DNA from: a virus
DNA: 40,696 bases
Virus record (IMG/VR): IMGVR_UViG_3300038856_000065
Coordinates: 1 to 40,696 of that record
Direction: 5' to 3' (one strand)
How positions within the stretch are numbered: position 1 is the stretch's first letter; the number at the start of each line of letters is the position of its first letter. The notes beneath the pieces are model-generated. The model was not told where the DNA came from. It was given only the letters and a program-made list of their open reading frames with translations, and made no database searches. Of the stretch, positions 1 through 6,438 are shown piece by piece. The position numbers and the translations under genes are program-made.

Positions 1-127
1 CAATAAGAAGGTGCTAGTGAACATTAAGACCGTTCGTGACGCATCCCCTGAGTTTGTTGCCCGTGAGCTTCGAAACCACGACTACCCGTTACAGGCATGC
101 ATGGAAATGGAGGGATCTGTTCAAAGT
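1..127. repeat. Terminal direct repeat, left copy
   Basis: These 127 bases are identical to 40570-40696. A repeat of exactly 127 bp at the two ends of a contig is what a k-mer assembler leaves when it closes a circle, so it most likely marks circularity or circular permutation rather than a physical terminal repeat. It lies inside a RecE-like gene that reads continuously across the junction. Confidence 0.95.
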
Positions 128-385
128 GGTTACGTTGACAAGGTGGACTTCTATTACTGGCTGTTCGTTCAGAAGTCACCGCCTTACCACGCTGAGTTGT
201 ACGACTTCGATATACAGGACATCCCGGCTGTTCATGACAAAATGCATTACTACCTTCACAGGTGCAAAAAGGCATTGGATCAGTATGATGAAACCGGAGA
301 TATTACCCTTGTGGATGGATTCTACGAAGACGCTGACAATCAGCGCGGAATACTTACTGCTGACTTAAAATATTATCAACCATGA
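1..385 (+). CDS. RecE/PDDEXK_12-like exonuclease, C-terminal part (gene begins at 40067)
   Basis: This is the 3' part of a gene that starts at 40067 and crosses the contig ends; joined, it encodes 295 aa. The fragment carries the segment that usually holds the PD-(D/E)XK core, followed by a block resembling the family pattern DASP..F.R.....Y..QA. In this family the core usually reads (V)DLKTT. Here it reads VNIKTV (N175, I176, K177; codon AAC at 20-22), so the metal-binding acidic residue is Asn. The downstream Tyr and Gln of the QxxxY-type motif remain (YPLQAC). The stop overlaps the next start as ATGA (382-385). Family assignment is firm from sequence pattern; nuclease activity is doubtful. 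Confidence 0.85.
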   Translation, partial: NKKVLVNIKTVRDASPEFVARELRNHDYPLQACMEMEGSVQSGYVDKVDFYYWLFVQKSPPYHAELYDFDIQDIPAVHDKMHYYLHRCKKALDQYDETGDITLVDGFYEDADNQRGILTADLKYYQP

Positions 386-651
386 AAGAAGAAACAATCG
401 AATTCGCAGTATACCTAACCGGACACGACCGGGACACCATCGAGCAGATGTATCGGGACTGGAAATCACCTAAACCAAACAGAATGGAAGAGTTAAAGAT
501 ATTAAAATATCAGGCAGAGACTATTGAAAACGCTTTAAGATTGGCAATGAGAGTCCTTGAAACAAAAAAGAAAAATACGCTTAGAGAAACAGCAATGGAT
601 AGAGAACTTATCAAAGCTGAAAAATTCATTAAAGAAACACTAAAACCATGA
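382..651 (+). CDS. Hypothetical protein, 89 aa
   Basis: No family recognised. The product is charged and mostly helical in character, with no membrane segment. It is joined to the RecE-like gene upstream and the HNH gene downstream by ATGA stop-start overlaps, so it is probably translated in the same early recombination unit. A role as a partner of recombination proteins is possible from position only. Confidence 0.75.
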   Translation: MKEETIEFAVYLTGHDRDTIEQMYRDWKSPKPNRMEELKILKYQAETIENALRLAMRVLETKKKNTLRETAMDRELIKAEKFIKETLKP

Positions 652-1271
652 CCCCAACACCCCTACAACTAACCCTGTGCAAAGATGAATTCTGGAATGA
701 AATACCTGGATATGAGGGTTATTATCTTGTGAGCAATAAGGGAAGGGTAAAGAGTATGGACAGACAAGTCCGTCATTCTTCCGGGTGTTGGTCTTTGAAA
801 AAGAGTAAGTTACTTAAATCTCAATTGCAAACTAATGGGTATCATTCTGTTGCATTAAGTAAGCTCGGAAATACCAAGTTGAAATCAATACACAGACTTG
901 TCGCCGAAACATTTATATCAAATCCTCAAAATAAAAAGGAAGTAAATCATATTAACGGAATCAAGATAGATAATAGCATCGAAAATCTTGAATGGGCAAC
1001 AAGGTCAGAGAACGCAATACACGCATTCAAAATCGGAAAATCAAAAAAAAGAAAGGGTAGTAAGCATCCTATGTCTAAAATAAATGAAGGTGATGTGCTT
1101 AAAATGAGAGAGATGAGACGAAATGGAGTGACTGGTGTAGAAATCTCAAAAATATTCAACATAACCTATAGCAATGTTATGAAAATATTAAAAGGCAACA
1201 CGTGGTCTCATGTTCCACTCCCCGAAGACCAGTACGTGCCAGTAACAGATAAATTTAACCCTTATAAATAG
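648..1271 (+). CDS. HNH homing-type endonuclease (NUMOD4 + HNH)
   Basis: A free-standing homing-type endonuclease of 207 aa. The N-terminus has the NUMOD4 pattern (EIPGYEGYYLVSNKGRVKS, about residues 17-35). The HNH core follows (VNHINGIKIDNSIENLEWAT, about 98-117), and the C-terminal third (residues 138-190) looks like a helix-turn-helix DNA-recognition segment (INEGDVLKMREMRRNGVTGVEI onward). Family knowledge says such enzymes nick or cut DNA and spread themselves; it is not inside an intron here. The start overlaps the preceding stop. The last codons lie in a 20-bp direct repeat (1251-1270) that recurs after the next gene. Confidence 0.9.
   Translation: MTPTPLQLTLCKDEFWNEIPGYEGYYLVSNKGRVKSMDRQVRHSSGCWSLKKSKLLKSQLQTNGYHSVALSKLGNTKLKSIHRLVAETFISNPQNKKEVNHINGIKIDNSIENLEWATRSENAIHAFKIGKSKKRKGSKHPMSKINEGDVLKMREMRRNGVTGVEISKIFNITYSNVMKILKGNTWSHVPLPEDQYVPVTDKFNPYK
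1251..1270. repeat. 20-bp direct repeat, copy 1
   Basis: The sequence aaatttaacccttataaata occurs here at the 3' end of the HNH gene and identically at 1494-1513. The two copies bracket the 74-aa gene at 1277-1501, suggesting insertion or duplication of that segment. Confidence 0.9.
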
Positions 1272-1276
1272 AAATT

Positions 1277-1501
1277 ATGAATAAAGAACAACTTTTTCAG
1301 ATAATTGTTGATATGTCAGTACCTGAACATAGTAATTATGAAAAGCGAGTTATTCCTGATTATAAATTCCAAGAATTTGCAGATTGTATTTTAAATAAAA
1401 TAAATTCATTCGATGAAGACGATTTAAAACAAGCATGGGAACATGGGAATAGTTATGGAAGTTCATTTGAAGATTTTATAAACCATCATAACCAAATTTA
1501 A
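1277..1501 (+). CDS. Hypothetical protein, 74 aa
   Basis: Unrecognised small acidic protein without membrane segment, bracketed by 20-bp direct repeats (1251-1270 and 1494-1513). It starts 5 nt after the HNH stop. Its own last codons fall in the second repeat copy. The layout suggests that gene and one repeat copy arrived together, perhaps as a passenger of the adjacent endonuclease gene. Confidence 0.7.
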   Translation: MNKEQLFQIIVDMSVPEHSNYEKRVIPDYKFQEFADCILNKINSFDEDDLKQAWEHGNSYGSSFEDFINHHNQI

Positions 1502-1513
1502 CCCTTATAAATA
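1494..1513. repeat. 20-bp direct repeat, copy 2
   Basis: Exact copy of 1251-1270, ending 12 nt after the stop of the 74-aa gene. The remaining spacer to 1605 is AT-rich. It contains a weak TAnnTTT-like box (TATTTTTA near 1575), which may be a poor promoter for the gene at 1606. Confidence 0.9.
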
Positions 1514-1605
1514 AGTAGATGTTCATTAGAAAATATACCCAAATTTAGGGAGGTAAAACCACATTTTAATTACGTATTTTTAATATAAACCAATAAATTA
1601 TTATT

Positions 1606-1833
1606 ATGTCAAAATCAATTAATTACAAAGGAAACGAAATCAAATATGTTGAAAAATTAGCTAATGATGGCGAAGTTTGTTTAGCAACAAAAGAGCCAGA
1701 TAAGTACTGTAATGGATTCTACACATTTTCAAGTAAAGACCCTGGAAATGGCAAAGCATTCGTGGTTAGTCCTCAACCAAAAACAAAAAAGGAGAGGCAA
1801 TGGTTTGATGAACTTAATTGGAGAGAAAACTAA
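1606..1833 (+). CDS. Hypothetical protein, 75 aa
   Basis: Small soluble basic protein of unknown function, starting with an A-rich leader (aataaattattattATG) and followed within 5 nt by a strong intrinsic terminator. Together with the preceding 90-nt non-coding AT-rich spacer it looks like a separately transcribed small unit inside the early block. Confidence 0.75.
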   Translation: MSKSINYKGNEIKYVEKLANDGEVCLATKEPDKYCNGFYTFSSKDPGNGKAFVVSPQPKTKKERQWFDELNWREN

Positions 1834-1837
1834 TCAG

Positions 1838-1857
1838 AAGGGCTTCGGCCCTTTTTT
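1838..1857 (+). terminator. Intrinsic terminator
   Basis: Stem AAGGGC / GCCCTT closed by a TTCG tetraloop and followed by a T-run to 1857. This is the textbook form of a rho-independent terminator and directly follows the stop at 1833. Confidence 0.92.
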
Positions 1858-1871
1858 AACCCTTACAAGTG

Positions 1872-2054
1872 ATGAAGGAACTTAAAAGATACGCCGATAA
1901 ATATGGATACGATTTTAATATCCAGATCATGGACGGCGACTTTAACATCTTCGTTAACCGTGGCGGAACCGATCTGTTTAGCACAGGAGGTCACAAAACA
2001 TTCAGCGAAGCTAAAACAGAAGTTATTAAATGGATAAAAAGAGTAAACCCATGA
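1872..2054 (+). CDS. Hypothetical protein, 60 aa
   Basis: The ATG at 1872 is preferred to an in-frame GTG one codon upstream. The product is small, mixed alpha/beta in character and unrecognised. The stop overlaps the start of the next gene as ATGA (2051-2054), so the two are probably translationally coupled. Confidence 0.7.
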   Translation: MKELKRYADKYGYDFNIQIMDGDFNIFVNRGGTDLFSTGGHKTFSEAKTEVIKWIKRVNP

Positions 2055-2422
2055 CCAACAACCCGAACAATCCAGACATACAGCAGCAGGTGAAAGAATA
2101 CTTTTCAATTGAAAAGATTGGCCATTTAATGGGGTTTTCTTCAGGCCATCTATCTGATAGAATAGATGAGATCAGAAATTTAGCAGCCGACTTCGCCCAG
2201 CACCACCATGAGCAGGAAATGAAGAAGGTTTGGCATGATGAAATAGAACCCCCAGACACTCACAATAGAACAAACTTATTTATAGTTGTAGATGAAAGTA
2301 ATGATGCCCATCCTTGCTATTATCATGATGCTGGTTTTGAATGCATTATAAGTCAATTTATAGTCTCAGAAGTCAAAAAATGGGCATATCTCTCCGACCT
2401 AACCAAAACAGAAGAAGGATGA
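2051..2422 (+). CDS. Hypothetical protein, first member of duplicated triplet A
   Basis: The start at 2051 is chosen because it forms an ATGA overlap with the preceding stop; an in-frame ATG at 2030 lies inside that gene. The protein shares two blocks with the product of 35915-36244: DFAQHHHEQEMK in the middle and LSDLTKTEEG at the C-terminus. The shared blocks are also near-identical in DNA (2187-2224 and 2389-2423). Between them the two proteins differ completely, the pattern expected from recombination between duplicated loci. Function unknown. Confidence 0.75.
   Translation: MTNNPNNPDIQQQVKEYFSIEKIGHLMGFSSGHLSDRIDEIRNLAADFAQHHHEQEMKKVWHDEIEPPDTHNRTNLFIVVDESNDAHPCYYHDAGFECIISQFIVSEVKKWAYLSDLTKTEEG
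2187..2224. repeat. 38-bp repeat shared with 36042-36079
   Basis: Identical to 36042-36079 on the same strand. It encodes the DFAQHHHEQEMK block in both first genes of the duplicated triplets. Confidence 0.92.
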
Positions 2423-2423
2423 A
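2389..2423. repeat. 35-bp repeat shared with 36211-36245
   Basis: Identical to 36211-36245. It covers the C-terminus of the first gene and the ATGA start overlap of the second gene in both triplets, so the coupling signal itself is conserved. Confidence 0.92.
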
Positions 2424-2712
2424 CGAAATATCACAGTTGAAGATGGATATTGCTGCATCGTTGTACATTATTCCAGCGACTATTGATGAATTATTAACGA
2501 GAGATTTTCTAATAAACAAATCTCGTTACGGTATAGAATTGATGCTTCAACAAATGGAGAAAGATAGTTGGATATTTTTCAAAAAAGAAAAGTATTACAC
2601 CTATAAAAAATTTGCCTTATCACCACGAATGAGTGGGTATGATCTGCATGGTTTACATGATAAACCTAAGAGATTAACTGCTGAACAAGCAATAAAAAAA
2701 TATAACCGATGA
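2419..2712 (+). CDS. Hypothetical protein, second gene of triplet A
   Basis: The ATG at 2419 overlaps the preceding stop and gives 97 aa; the longer upstream reading frame would run inside the previous gene. The middle (ATIDELLTRDFLINKSRYGI and onward) resembles a small winged-helix-like fold, but that is only an impression. The gene at the same place in triplet B (36241-36489) is unrelated, so this slot appears exchangeable. Confidence 0.7.
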   Translation: MNEISQLKMDIAASLYIIPATIDELLTRDFLINKSRYGIELMLQQMEKDSWIFFKKEKYYTYKKFALSPRMSGYDLHGLHDKPKRLTAEQAIKKYNR

Positions 2713-2972
2713 AACCACTATTCACAATACCAGTAACCGGCGGTGAGCTGGTGGGGATAAATAAAGATGATGCGGATAAAATTAAAACGAGAGGAAAGGA
2801 TCGAAAAGGAATGTGTATCGGCACACCCTACGACGTCACCGAAAAACAAGCTACGGAGTGGGGATTTGAATCCGCAAAGTCGTTGAGAATTTCAATATTA
2901 GAAATATTATTAAATGATAAAATGTATAGCATAGTTCCTAACAACATCCTGCTAATACTTGTGAAGAAATGA
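2709..2972 (+). CDS. Hypothetical protein, third gene of triplet A, paralogue of 36486-36755
   Basis: An 87-aa protein with the same start (LFTIPVT.G.ELVG) and the same C-terminal 31 residues (from EWGFESAKSLRISILEILLN onward) as the product of 36486-36755; the middle differs. The C-terminal identity rests on a 92-bp perfect DNA repeat, indicating recent duplication or gene conversion. Start by ATGA overlap. Unknown function; the conserved C-terminus is amphipathic and hydrophobic. Confidence 0.75.
   Translation: MKPLFTIPVTGGELVGINKDDADKIKTRGKDRKGMCIGTPYDVTEKQATEWGFESAKSLRISILEILLNDKMYSIVPNNILLILVKK
2865..2956. repeat. 92-bp perfect repeat shared with 36639-36730
   Basis: Every base matches 36639-36730. 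On the closed circle the copies lie about 6.8 kb apart in the same orientation, so RecA-type or phage-encoded annealing could recombine them. Confidence 0.95.
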
Positions 2973-2999
2973 CAATCAACTTAATTTAAAACAAAACCA

Positions 3000-4004
3000 A
3001 TGATACAACTGTACGAAAAAGGACAAAATGGCTTCCCAGAAGCAACGATCGTCTATACTCCTGATGTAGTAGACCCAAAAGGACTACCGGTGTTCATCTA
3101 CCTGCACGGCAGGGGTGAGCATGGAAATGGAGACATTCCCTCCCTTTTTGATTACGTGGACAACAAAGGGCATCTACCGAATTGGCTAAGCGATAACGAT
3201 GAAAATGGAAACTTCATAGGTCTTAAAATAGGCTCGGAGTACTACAAGCCCCCCTTCATCATTTGCTGCCCGCTAATGGCACGTGACGTTGTTTTGGAAG
3301 GTAAGCAGCTATTCAAGTATAGAGGCCACATCGGCAACTTCTTTGAAACCGACAGCGTTGGCATTGGCGGCATCTCCTTCGGAGGTAAAGGAACACTGAA
3401 GGCACGCGTGGAATACCCCGATCTTTTTAAATGCTTCCTGCCGATGGCCCCGGCCTACCTTGCTAAAGAAAACCTTCCTGATTGCAAGGCTCCCATGTGG
3501 TCGCATCATGGCGCTAATGATATGATCGTTCACCCCAACTGGTCGGTGTGGAACACAGAGTATTCAGCCAAAGACAAGGGGGGATTGGAAGAAGTGATTA
3601 AGAAGAGATCGGCAATTACAGCTCTAAATAATTTGAATGAAATACTAGAGGATATTAATGGTGAATGGTTTCCAACCGAAAAAGAGTGGTTATACATTTA
3701 TAATTCTGCGCACCCACAAAACGACGCTTGCACCATATACGCTGGAAAAGACCACGGAATACAATACCACGTGCTGCATCAAAAGAGAGTCTGGTCCTTT
3801 TTGGAATATCACCTTCAATCAACACAACCAGAGCCGGAGCCGGAGCCAGAAGAAAGACCGCTGAAGGATGTTGATACGGTTGCTCTCACGTTAATCTATG
3901 AGTATATTTCACTTGAGGAAGCAGAGCTTACTAAAATATATAATGAGCTAAGTAAAAGAGCAGAAGAGACTTATCAAAGAATAAAGACAAAACTATCGAC
4001 CTAA
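3000..4004 (+). CDS. Alpha/beta-hydrolase (esterase-like)
   Basis: A 334-aa serine hydrolase. Visible are the oxyanion strand (YLHGRGEHGNGD, residues 34-45), a nucleophile elbow G-I-S-F-G (S126), an acid in HHGANDMIVHP (D174) and a late histidine in KDHGIQYH (H252). A short PEPEPEPEE linker (about 277-285) leads to a helical C-terminal tail. The substrate is unknown; comparable hydrolases act on acyl or carbohydrate esters. No signal peptide is seen, so it should be cytoplasmic unless carried out by lysis. It ends the plus-strand block, overlaps the convergent gene by 12 bp and is followed by an intrinsic terminator. Confidence 0.85.
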   Translation: MIQLYEKGQNGFPEATIVYTPDVVDPKGLPVFIYLHGRGEHGNGDIPSLFDYVDNKGHLPNWLSDNDENGNFIGLKIGSEYYKPPFIICCPLMARDVVLEGKQLFKYRGHIGNFFETDSVGIGGISFGGKGTLKARVEYPDLFKCFLPMAPAYLAKENLPDCKAPMWSHHGANDMIVHPNWSVWNTEYSAKDKGGLEEVIKKRSAITALNNLNEILEDINGEWFPTEKEWLYIYNSAHPQNDACTIYAGKDHGIQYHVLHQKRVWSFLEYHLQSTQPEPEPEPEERPLKDVDTVALTLIYEYISLEEAELTKIYNELSKRAEETYQRIKTKLST

Positions 4005-4427
4005 CCCGTAACCAAGTATTAGCCCAACGAGGCCCGGAACTATCCAACCCTTTGGACTCCGGGCTTTTTTCTTCCATCGCCTTGCAAGTGACAGGTTGTT
4101 TCGGGATTGTTTTTCAGCTTTCAAGGTGATTTGCCTTTGTGTGGCTAGCTGAAAATCCTTGCCCTTAAGCACCTCGTTCAACTGGAAATTAATGGAGTCC
4201 TTCACCGCTGACTGCTCTTTCTCAACGAGGTATAGCTTATAGTATTCAAAGCCCTTGTCAATGCGCGTCGCTCTTAATCTTGCCGTGTCAATGTCCATAA
4301 GTACCCAGCTTTTTCCTTCATAGTTAATAACCCGAAGGAACTTGCTTGTGCTGTCCGGCGATGATGCGAATAAGTTCGCTGTCAGAAGCAGTAGAAATAC
4401 GGTTACGATTGTCTTGGTGATGCACAT
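3993..4427 (-). CDS. Secreted membrane protein overlapping spanin-like gene (candidate outer partner)
   Basis: The ATG at 4427 gives 144 aa with a clear signal peptide (TIVTVFLLLLTANLFASS); an upstream TTG is less likely. A charged helical middle follows, and the C-terminus ends in a second hydrophobic segment (GWIVPGLVGLILGYGLGR). It overlaps the 3' end of 4324-4662 by about 100 bp in another frame, the usual nesting of Rz/Rz1 spanin pairs. There is no lipobox, so it is not a classical Rz1. Assignment as a spanin partner is inference from overlap and topology. Confidence 0.6.
   Translation of the reverse strand: MCITKTIVTVFLLLLTANLFASSPDSTSKFLRVINYEGKSWVLMDIDTARLRATRIDKGFEYYKLYLVEKEQSAVKDSINFQLNEVLKGKDFQLATQRQITLKAEKQSRNNLSLARRWKKKARSPKGWIVPGLVGLILGYGLGR
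4032..4070 (+). terminator. Intrinsic terminator of the plus-strand early block
   Basis: Stem GCCCGGA / TCCGGGC (4032-4038 with 4058-4064), with an inner CCAA/TTGG pair in the loop, followed by T6. It lies within the coding end of the convergent minus-strand gene, so one sequence serves both. Confidence 0.88.
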
Positions 4428-4662
4428 GAATACTTTTTTTTTGATCTTCAAAGGAAATCATTCGATCGCGCAGGTAGGTAATGATCTCCATTTTGTCGTT
4501 TATTTCACTTTGAGCAGAATCCATCCGGGCTTCTAGCAATGCTTTCTCATGCCTCAAAGAAGCGTTCTCACGCATGATCTCATCTATCCCGGTGTCTTCA
4601 CTCAAGTACAGGAATATGAATAACGTAAGGGCTACCGTTGCAATTATGGAGTAGTACTTCAT
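4324..4662 (-). CDS. Rz-like inner-membrane spanin candidate
   Basis: A 112-aa protein with one N-terminal membrane anchor (IIATVALTLFIFLYL) followed by a long charged coiled-coil-like helix (about residues 27-75). This is the topology of i-spanins, which span the periplasm at lysis. The gene overlaps the next minus-strand gene out of frame and the previous one by ATGA (4659-4662). Position in a small lysis-like group supports the call; sequence identity to known Rz was not judged. Confidence 0.65.
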   Translation of the reverse strand: MKYYSIIATVALTLFIFLYLSEDTGIDEIMRENASLRHEKALLEARMDSAQSEINDKMEIITYLRDRMISFEDQKKSIHVHHQDNRNRISTASDSELIRIIAGQHKQVPSGY

Positions 4663-5039
4663 TTGTTGTACAAGTCTTTTTGATCCTGTTTGTCCCAGAA
4701 GTAATCAAGTTGAGCCTGTTGTGTTTTCAGCTTGTCCTGAACTGCCGCATCAAACACCTTGTAAACAAATAGCTCAAATTTCGGATCAAGCCATCCCGCA
4801 AATTTGTATGCAAGAAGCTTGTGCATCCATGTTCCTTGCTCCGAACCTCCTTGTTTTATAACCGTTGCGCTTTTTAGCGCATCGGATTCCAGCGCTTCAA
4901 TGAATTCCTTTGTCTGTTTTTGACGTAGAAAGTTGTTCATCCTTTTTACCGGAAACGCCCTGATCATGTCAGTAGCATTCACCATTTCGTTTGACGTGTC
5001 AAAAGCTATGAGCGTATTTTGAAATTTCTCTATTTCCAT
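4659..5039 (-). CDS. KilA-N domain protein
   Basis: A 126-aa protein matching the KilA-N pattern: VNATDMIRAF...KRMNNFLRQKQTKEFIEAL, then GTWMHKLLAYKFAGWLDPKFE and VYKVFD. KilA-N is a DNA-binding fold found in phage antirepressors and regulators. It sits between the DUF5675-like gene and the spanin-like gene, unusual for an antirepressor since no repressor is visible. It may instead regulate late or lysis genes. The family call is firm; the target is unknown. Confidence 0.88.
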   Translation of the reverse strand: MEIEKFQNTLIAFDTSNEMVNATDMIRAFPVKRMNNFLRQKQTKEFIEALESDALKSATVIKQGGSEQGTWMHKLLAYKFAGWLDPKFELFVYKVFDAAVQDKLKTQQAQLDYFWDKQDQKDLYNK

Positions 5040-5071
5040 ACTCGTTAGTTAACTATCTTCAAGTAACGTTT

Positions 5072-5563
5072 TTAACCTTTTTTGTTAGTTGATGTGAATT
5101 TACCGTTGTAAGTGAATGGCTCGTTGGTGATGATCAGGTCGTGCTCACCCTTGTTTTGCTCAAACCACCTAATTAGCTTGTGAGAAGCAGAGCCCCATAT
5201 CTTTTTTCCATCGGTATTGAAAGCGACCAAAGGACACCCGTGAGAATCCTCCTCAGTATTGCCACCATGGAACCTCACTCCTTCAAAATGAACGCCATTA
5301 GCTTCGATCGACCCATCCTCCTGGTTGTAGATCAGTGGCAGGTTCTTCCTGTACTTCGGTGACCATGTTAATTTCACTTTGTACCGGCCTGCTGGAATGG
5401 CGGTTTGGCCATACACTTTTTTGCCGTCGGGCCTGATCTCGTCTTCTAAGGTGAAGCAAAGCCAGTTGTATATCTTACTCCTCCTACCGTCCTGTATCAA
5501 CAGATCTCCGATGGTTGACCTAACGTCCGTGTTGAAGATGTACCGCCTGATTTTCAATTTCAT
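5072..5563 (-). CDS. DUF5675-like protein, candidate cell-wall enzyme
   Basis: A 163-aa protein with the DUF5675 pattern: CFTLEDEIRP, then KVYGQTAIPAGRYKV, then VRFHGGNTEEDSHGCPLV with conserved His, Gly-Asn and Gly-Cys. ATG 5563 is chosen over an upstream TTG because a TATATTTG box lies 3 nt before it. The HxGN...GC arrangement recalls L,D-transpeptidase-type active sites, but that is inference. No other lysin is recognisable in the genome and holin- and spanin-like genes are near, so this is the best lysin candidate. Confidence 0.7.
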   Translation of the reverse strand: MKLKIRRYIFNTDVRSTIGDLLIQDGRRSKIYNWLCFTLEDEIRPDGKKVYGQTAIPAGRYKVKLTWSPKYRKNLPLIYNQEDGSIEANGVHFEGVRFHGGNTEEDSHGCPLVAFNTDGKKIWGSASHKLIRWFEQNKGEHDLIITNEPFTYNGKFTSTNKKG

Positions 5564-5566
5564 ACC

Positions 5567-5594
5567 CAAATATAGTGAATTAACTGTATATTTG
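5567..5594. promoter_or_regulatory. Divergent inverted TATATTTG boxes
   Basis: CAAATATA (5567-5574; minus-strand TATATTTG) faces TATATTTG (5587-5594) across 12 bp. Both match the Bacteroidota -7 consensus TAnnTTTG perfectly. The minus box lies 3 nt before ATG 5563, implying a leaderless transcript; the plus box lies 36 nt before ATG 5631. No TTG is seen at the expected -33 for the minus box. The same geometry occurs at 34208-34235. Confidence 0.78.
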
Positions 5595-5630
5595 AATATT
5601 ATATAATCTCAAATCATTAAATATTACATT

Positions 5631-5954
5631 ATGTTAGCAAAAGTATTTCTAAAACGACGTAAGGGCGGCGCATTTGTTAGAGACGACCTTGAGTATTCAA
5701 CCCATTACTATGAGGCTGATCGCATCATGGTTGGCTTTTCGGCGGATAGTTCCACGGTATATAGCGATAGTTTCACGTTATATTTCGATAATGATCTACC
5801 GTCAGGAATTAGCTGTGTGAATTTCGAAGACAAGGATTTCGGCTTTGAGATCATGAGTTCAAACGGGACCATCATTGAAAGACATGTGGTAGAATACCCC
5901 GACAGAGAAATGAAATCAAATGTTTCCAACCGGGAAGAGATTAAAACAGCTTAA
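5631..5954 (+). CDS. Hypothetical protein, 107 aa
   Basis: Soluble, beta-rich in character, unrecognised. It is a single-gene unit with its own TATATTTG box upstream (5587-5594) and its own terminator downstream (5978-6001), inserted between two minus-strand blocks. Such an isolated promoter-gene-terminator unit is the usual form of a moron, so a host-directed or accessory role is plausible. Confidence 0.75.
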   Translation: MLAKVFLKRRKGGAFVRDDLEYSTHYYEADRIMVGFSADSSTVYSDSFTLYFDNDLPSGISCVNFEDKDFGFEIMSSNGTIIERHVVEYPDREMKSNVSNREEIKTA

Positions 5955-5977
5955 TTGCTTACACCGGAATTGAAATG

Positions 5978-6001
5978 AAGCCCTCAATTAGAGGGCTTTT
6001 T
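5978..6001 (+). terminator. Intrinsic terminator
   Basis: Stem AAGCCCTC / GAGGGCTT with the loop aatta and a following T-rich tract, 24 nt after the stop at 5954. Confidence 0.88.
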
Positions 6002-6020
6002 CTTTGGCTTCACTAAAATC

Positions 6021-6108
6021 ATTCTCACTGACAATCAACAACTTAGCATAAACATGAGAAAATAATCAGTCATTTACTTGCGCAATTGAGTAATTATGCG
6101 TATATTTA
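6021..6108 (+). promoter_or_regulatory. Repeated promoter segment, copy A
   Basis: This 88-bp segment aligns without gaps to 37990-38077. It holds TTG (6078-6080), 20 bp, then TATATTTA (6101-6108), a one-mismatch form of TAnnTTTG. The interval contains cgcaattgagtaattatgcg, an imperfect dyad (CGCA...TGCG) that could be an operator. The next gene starts 30 nt downstream. Confidence 0.85.
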
Positions 6109-6138
6109 CACTATAATCATTAACGAAAACATAGCAAA

Positions 6139-6438
6139 ATGGAAACAAAACACACAACAGGTAAATGCCAATTTTGCGGAGCAGATGAAGCATTACACCG
6201 CATCGACACGCTTCAATGTCCAAGTAACGGACAATTAGCCGGTAAAAACGGAGTAGATTACTGGCTCGATTTTACTTTTGAAGATTCTGGAATCTATAAA
6301 TTAGAGAAAGCAGCACCGGAAATGCTTGAAATGCTTATTGAGTTGAAATCAGAACTGTATGCCACAGGAAGCACCAATACAAAACAAAAACAACTATACA
6401 AAGAAATTTCTGAAATAATCAAAAAAGCAACTGAATAA
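6139..6438 (+). CDS. Small putative zinc-binding protein, 99 aa
   Basis: The N-terminus carries C-x2-C (CQFCGADEALHRIDTLQC), with His and a third Cys that could complete a zinc site; the rest is helical. Function unknown. It is the cargo of a promoter-gene-terminator cassette whose promoter (6021-6108) and first terminator hairpin (6437-6465) recur around an unrelated gene at 38105-38335. The stop codon touches the terminator. Confidence 0.78.
   Translation: METKHTTGKCQFCGADEALHRIDTLQCPSNGQLAGKNGVDYWLDFTFEDSGIYKLEKAAPEMLEMLIELKSELYATGSTNTKQKQLYKEISEIIKKATE

Noticed and set aside
1514-1605. Strong promoter before 1606
   Set aside because: Only a poor TATTTTTA box without TTG at -33; noted as weak in the neighbouring repeat entry rather than listed.
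2341-2418. Upstream extension of the gene at 2419
   Set aside because: It would overlap the preceding gene throughout; the ATGA overlap at 2419 matches the start rule of the whole operon.
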